Assembly (NCBI GenBank): GCA_934667575.1
Contig: CAKUME010000029.1
Location: 1-8,939, forward strand
Origin: an uncultured Eubacteriales bacterium
Lineage (GTDB): Bacteria > Bacillota > Clostridia > Oscillospirales > Acutalibacteraceae
Reading direction: 5' to 3'
DNA length: 8,939 nucleotides
The notes beneath the pieces were generated by a model. That model had not been told where the DNA came from. It saw nothing but the letters and a program-made list of their open reading frames with translations, and did no database searches. Numbering within the stretch: position 1 is the stretch's first letter; the number at the start of each line of letters is the position of its first letter. Position numbers and translations under genes: made by a program. Shown one piece after another: positions 5,580 through 8,939 of this stretch.

Positions 5580-6471
5580 CGTTTTCGAGCACGCACACCA
5601 GCGTGTCGTTTTGTTCGCGAACGGGAATCAGCACCGGCACCTCCGCGCGCGCGGGCGTGGGCGTGTTGGGGGAGTGAATGCACAGATAGCGCGCGCCGTC
5701 GGCATCGGTAAAAATCATGCCGTGGCCGCCGTCGTAAGCGCCCATGGATCGGGTGTACAGGCGTTCCTCCTGCTGCACCCACGGCCCCTCGATGCGGCCG
5801 GTGGTGCTGGCCGCAATGCCCACGCAATACCCGTCGGCATCCATGTTCGACCACAGCATCAGCAGGCGGCCGGTCTGCGTGGTATACAAAAAGCAGCCGT
5901 CCGTGACGCGATTGCCGTGCGCCCATTCGGGCGCATCCGCACGAAACAGCTCGATCGGCGCCGAAATGCAGTGCGTCAGATCGTCCGAGAGCCGCGCCGC
6001 CGCCATGCGGCCGATATGGTCGTCGGTGCAGGTCCATTCGTGAACGAACACCAGCCACGGCGCGCCGTTCGGGTCCACATACAGCGTCGCATCGATGCAG
6101 TCCCAATCGCGCGGCGTGAGCGCGCCGCCGGTGATCTCCTCAAACGGCCCCTCCGGCGATTCGGCGCGAAAAATCGCGCTCACGCGGTGCTGCGTTTCGG
6201 ACGAAAAATAGGTGGCAAACAGATAGTACGCCCCGCGATACCGGTGCACCTCCGGCGCCCAGAGGTTTTTCTCGGCATGCGGCGGGCGCACATAAATTTC
6301 ATGCGTCAGCTTGGTCCAGGGGCCGTCCAGCCGGCCGCTTGTGTTGCGATAGCAGGCGTAGGTGGTGTGATCCCACCCGCCGTCGGTAATGCCCGTGCCG
6401 TAGGCATAATACACCCCGTCGGCCCGCAGCACAAACGGATCCCGCAGCTGCGGAATATTCGTTTCGATCAT
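5572..6471 (-). CDS. Glycoside hydrolase family 43 (xylosidase/arabinofuranosidase type)
   Basis: This 299-aa protein has the plan of a single GH43 five-bladed beta-propeller. LRDPFV (9-14) carries the likely catalytic base Asp11, WAPEVH (71-76) is a family landmark, DATLYVDPNG (127-136) carries the likely pKa-modulating Asp127, and GGHGM (248-252) is near the end. At the position where GH43 normally has the acid Glu (EGP), this protein reads VTDGCF, with Asp191. No signal peptide is visible, so it probably acts in the cytoplasm on imported oligosaccharides. GH43 members release xylose or arabinose from plant glycans, but the substrate cannot be read here. The ATG at 6471 is preferred over an in-frame GTG at 6480, because the GGAG ribosome binding site (6480-6483) overlaps that GTG. 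It is the last gene of the minus-strand operon, 29 bp after the HtrA gene. Confidence 0.85.
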   Translation of the reverse strand: MIETNIPQLRDPFVLRADGVYYAYGTGITDGGWDHTTYACYRNTSGRLDGPWTKLTHEIYVRPPHAEKNLWAPEVHRYRGAYYLFATYFSSETQHRVSAIFRAESPEGPFEEITGGALTPRDWDCIDATLYVDPNGAPWLVFVHEWTCTDDHIGRMAAARLSDDLTHCISAPIELFRADAPEWAHGNRVTDGCFLYTTQTGRLLMLWSNMDADGYCVGIAASTTGRIEGPWVQQEERLYTRSMGAYDGGHGMIFTDADGARYLCIHSPNTPTPARAEVPVLIPVREQNDTLVCVLENEK

Positions 6472-6479
6472 GTAAAGCA

Positions 6480-6483
6480 CTCC
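6480..6483 (-). promoter_or_regulatory. Ribosome binding site that fixes the GH43 start
   Basis: GGAG on the minus strand lies 8 nt before the ATG at 6471. The earlier in-frame GTG (6480-6478) begins inside this site, so it is very unlikely to be the start. Confidence 0.7.
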
Positions 6484-6500
6484 ATTCTTTTTTATGTTGT

Positions 6501-7673
6501 TCAGTCGCCGCCCAGCAGCGGCACCTTCACCGTGAAGGTTTGGCCGGTGCCGGTTGCGCCGTTCGGGCGGTAAATCGTAAATTCCGCAAGTTCCTGCGGC
6601 GTGCAGTGATACAAAATCTCGTAGAAAATGCCGCTGTCGGTCACTTTGGTGCCGTTCACCGCGGTAATAATGTCGCCGGTGCGCACGTCGGCGCGCGCAA
6701 ACACATTGCCCGAAGCGAACGCCATCACGCGCATGCCCAGCGGCAGCTGCTCCGCCGCGCCGTTCACCGCCGTGACCGCCGAAAACGATACGCCCAAATA
6801 CACGCGGTCTTTCACATAGCCGTATTTGAGCAGCGTGTTGAAAATGGACTGCACCTTGGTCATGGGAATGGCAAAGCCAATGCCCTCGTAGCCCTCGGCT
6901 GCCACCTTGGCGCAGTTGATGCCGATCACCTGGCCGTATTGATTCACCAGCGCACCGCCCGAATTGCCCGGGTTAATGGCCGCATCCACCTGAAACAGCC
7001 CGAACACGTTGATGTTGGACGACACCACCCGATTCACGGCGGAGATCATGCCGTGCGTGACCGAGTTGGCATAGGTTTGGCCGCCGGGATTGCCGGCCAC
7101 CAGCACCGGATCGCCCACCTGCGCCGTTGCGGAATCGGCAAATTCGGCGGGGGGGAGCGCCGCGTCGGCATCGGTCACGCGAATGGCGGCCACATCGGTG
7201 CGGCTGTCGAACCCCACCACCTCGGCGTTGTAGCGATTGCCCTCGCAGTCGATCACCAGCAGGCTGGCGGCCGTGCCGTCGTCGCTGCTCACCACATGCG
7301 CGTTGGTCAAAATATATCCGTCGGCCGTCAGCACCACGCCCGAGCCTTCGCTGTAGCCGTCGGAACCGGATTTTTGGGCCACAATGCCCACCACCGACGG
7401 CCGCACCTTGTTGGCAATTTCTTCGTTGGAAAGCGCGGTGCCGCCTGCGCTTTGCAGTGTGACCTCGGGTGCGTGCTCGTTCACCGGCGGATGCACCGTG
7501 CTGCCGCTCGAAACGGTGCCGCCCGACGAAGCGCCGCCCGGTGTCCACTCCACCTGATGCAGCGAAACCGCCGTGAGCGAGCCGGCCGCCGTGACCGTGA
7601 GCGCCACAATCGATGCGATCAGCGCGCGCGCCGCCGCCGAAAGCCGCCGCGCGGGCGCATATTCATTCTGCAT
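6501..7673 (-). CDS. htrA: HtrA/DegP-like serine protease, membrane-anchored, with PDZ domain
   Basis: This 390-aa trypsin-like protease should degrade or process misfolded proteins outside the membrane. A short basic N-terminus is followed by one uncleaved or signal-type helix (about 14-38) and a Gly/Ser-rich linker (46-60). The protease domain (about 84-285) has the full triad: His126 in TNAHVV, Asp160 in SRTDVAAI, and Ser238 in NPGNSGG. A single PDZ domain follows (about 290-388), with YLGVSF at its start and RTGDIITAVNG (331-341) within it. The size and single PDZ domain are typical of Gram-positive HtrA. The start is the ATG with AGGAGG upstream (minus strand, near 7686-7691). The kinase stop codon is 28 bp upstream and GH43 follows after 29 bp, so the three genes are probably one transcript. 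Adjacency to a sensor kinase points to an envelope-stress role, which is inference. Confidence 0.92.
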   Translation of the reverse strand: MQNEYAPARRLSAAARALIASIVALTVTAAGSLTAVSLHQVEWTPGGASSGGTVSSGSTVHPPVNEHAPEVTLQSAGGTALSNEEIANKVRPSVVGIVAQKSGSDGYSEGSGVVLTADGYILTNAHVVSSDDGTAASLLVIDCEGNRYNAEVVGFDSRTDVAAIRVTDADAALPPAEFADSATAQVGDPVLVAGNPGGQTYANSVTHGMISAVNRVVSSNINVFGLFQVDAAINPGNSGGALVNQYGQVIGINCAKVAAEGYEGIGFAIPMTKVQSIFNTLLKYGYVKDRVYLGVSFSAVTAVNGAAEQLPLGMRVMAFASGNVFARADVRTGDIITAVNGTKVTDSGIFYEILYHCTPQELAEFTIYRPNGATGTGQTFTVKVPLLGGD

Positions 7674-7701
7674 ATTTCGCCGTCTCCTCCTCTGCCGTTA
7701 T

Positions 7702-8939
7702 TCATTGCCGGGGCGTTGCCTTGGCCGGAACCGCCTGCTCCGGCGCGCCCTGCACGGGAATATAGAACTCGAATTCGCAATATTCGTTCTCCCGGCTGCG
7801 CACCTCAATTTCGCCGCCGTGCAGCTGGATGATGGTGCGCACGATATACAGTCCCAGCCCCATGCCGTTTTTATCGTTGCTGCGCGATTTGTCGGTTTTG
7901 TAGAACCGCTCGAACACCAGCGGAAGCTCCTCCTGCGAAATGCCCGCGCCGGTGTTGCGAATGCGCATGTGCGCATAGCCGTTTTGCTCAAACACATGCA
8001 CCGTGATCGTGCCGCCGGGATTTGTGAACTTCACCGCGTTTTCCACCAGATTATACACCACCTGGTGCATCAGGTCGGGGTCGCCGTTCACCGTCACATC
8101 GCAGCAATCCTCCATGCCGTCCACGCGAATCTTACGGTCGTCGATCAGCGTTTCAAACGAGAGCATCGTGTCGATCACCGTGTCCTTCAGGTTGAAGTCC
8201 ACACGGCGCAGCTTCATTTTGCCGCTGTCGATGCGCGACAGGTCGAGCATGGAGCGCACCAGCCGCGAAAGCCGCAGCACCTCGTTGGACACAATGCGCA
8301 GATAGTAGTCGCGCTTGTCGGGCGGAATGGTGCCGTCCAATATGCCGTTGATAAAGCCCGAAATGGTGGTCATCGGCGTTTTGAGCTCGTGGCTCACGTT
8401 GGCGATAAAGCTGCGGCTCACGTTTTCGCTTTCGGCCAGCGAGGTGGCCATGTTGTTGAACGCGGTGGCGAGCTCGCTCATTTCGTCGTTGCCGCGCACC
8501 GTGACGCGCTGCGAAAAATCGCCCTTGCCAAACGCCACCGCCGCGGCGCTCATCTCGCGCAGCGGCATCACCATGCGGTAGGTCATGGCGCCGGTGAACA
8601 AAAACGAAATGGCCGCCGCAAAAATGGCCGCGATCACGCACATTTGCACAATGTCGGCGCGAAACGCCCGGAACGAATCCGCCGACGCCACCAGAAACAC
8701 CGCGCCGATCACCGTGCGGCTGCCGTCGGTGTCGGTAAAGCTCAGCGGCACGCCCGACACATATTGGTCGGAGCTATACAGCCCGTCGAGCGACGACACG
8801 CCCGAGTAGCCGCTGGTCATTGCAGCCGTGACCGCCTCCGCGCCAATGTCGGTGAGCTCCGGCCGGCCGGTTTGCACCGCCTCCACGATCACCTTGCCGT
8901 TCACGTCGGTCACAAACGCGTCGGCGCCCACATTGGGAA
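7702..8939 (-). CDS. Sensor histidine kinase, N-terminus beyond right edge
   Basis: The visible 411 or so C-terminal residues form a membrane sensor kinase. The frame stays open to the window edge, and NVGADAFVTDVNG near the edge looks like the middle of an extracytoplasmic sensor domain, so the GTG at 8931 is not the true start. Counting from that GTG: sensor remainder (1-95), a membrane helix (98-120), HAMP (about 119-171) and HisKA with SFIANVSHELKTPM (174-187), where His181 is the phospho-acceptor. The HATPase domain has the N box YNLVENAVKF (293-302), the G1 region RNTGAGI (325-331), the F box FERFYKTDKSR (340-350) and the G2 box GMGLGL (356-361). No PAS domain lies between HAMP and HisKA, unlike WalK. 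The partner response regulator is not in the window and is probably upstream. G1 has Asn326 where Asp is usual. Confidence 0.93.
   Translation of the reverse strand, partial: PNVGADAFVTDVNGKVIVEAVQTGRPELTDIGAEAVTAAMTSGYSGVSSLDGLYSSDQYVSGVPLSFTDTDGSRTVIGAVFLVASADSFRAFRADIVQMCVIAAIFAAAISFLFTGAMTYRMVMPLREMSAAAVAFGKGDFSQRVTVRGNDEMSELATAFNNMATSLAESENVSRSFIANVSHELKTPMTTISGFINGILDGTIPPDKRDYYLRIVSNEVLRLSRLVRSMLDLSRIDSGKMKLRRVDFNLKDTVIDTMLSFETLIDDRKIRVDGMEDCCDVTVNGDPDLMHQVVYNLVENAVKFTNPGGTITVHVFEQNGYAHMRIRNTGAGISQEELPLVFERFYKTDKSRSNDKNGMGLGLYIVRTIIQLHGGEIEVRSRENEYCEFEFYIPVQGAPEQAVPAKATPRQ

Noticed and set aside
6523..6539. Palindrome ACCTTCAC-C-GTGAAGGT near the 3' end of htrA
   Set aside because: It lies inside coding sequence for TFTVKV, a normal PDZ strand, and no T-run or promoter is nearby. 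It is probably a codon coincidence.
8929..8931. GTG as start of the histidine kinase
   Set aside because: The frame remains open to the window edge and the sensor domain is incomplete at this point, so this Val is internal.

Overview
The window looks like a GC-rich, endospore-forming member of the Bacillota (Clostridia, probably near Oscillospiraceae/Ruminococcaceae). This is inferred from three things: a YpeB germination protein, a short ThiI without a rhodanese domain next to its own cysteine desulfurase, and strong AGGAGG-type ribosome binding sites with sigma-A-like TTGNNN/TATAAT promoters in otherwise GC-rich DNA. It reads as ordinary chromosome. I see no mobile element, CRISPR array, rRNA or tRNA.

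Layout. (1) At the left edge, on the minus strand, is the first 104 codons of asparaginyl-tRNA synthetase (asnS), divergent from fba. The 250-bp spacer between them holds a promoter for each gene, a terminator-like hairpin facing asnS, an inverted repeat, and a near-perfect 14-bp direct repeat in the fba leader. (2) fba, a class II fructose-1,6-bisphosphate aldolase, is a single-gene unit ending at a strong hairpin shared with the convergent gene ypeB. (3) ypeB (minus strand, spore germination) stands without its usual partner sleB and has a candidate forespore-type -10 box. (4) Divergent from ypeB is a two-gene operon: a NifS/NifZ-like cysteine desulfurase and thiI. Together these should deliver sulfur from cysteine to make 4-thiouridine in tRNA. 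(5) A bidirectional terminator separates thiI from a convergent minus-strand operon. That operon starts beyond the right edge and reads sensor histidine kinase, then a membrane-anchored HtrA/DegP-like protease with a PDZ domain, then a cytoplasmic family-43 glycoside hydrolase. The gaps are 28-29 bp with no terminator visible.

How the genes relate. The kinase and HtrA form a plausible envelope-sensing and protein-quality-control pair. The response regulator is probably just outside the window. The glycosidase rides in the same transcript for no obvious reason. The other genes are housekeeping (tRNA charging, glycolysis, tRNA thiolation) or sporulation. I found no convincing new multi-gene system. 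The points most worth a second look are the repeats in the fba leader, the orphan ypeB with its putative sporulation promoter, and the kinase-protease-glycosidase operon, whose GH43 has Asp where the catalytic Glu is expected.
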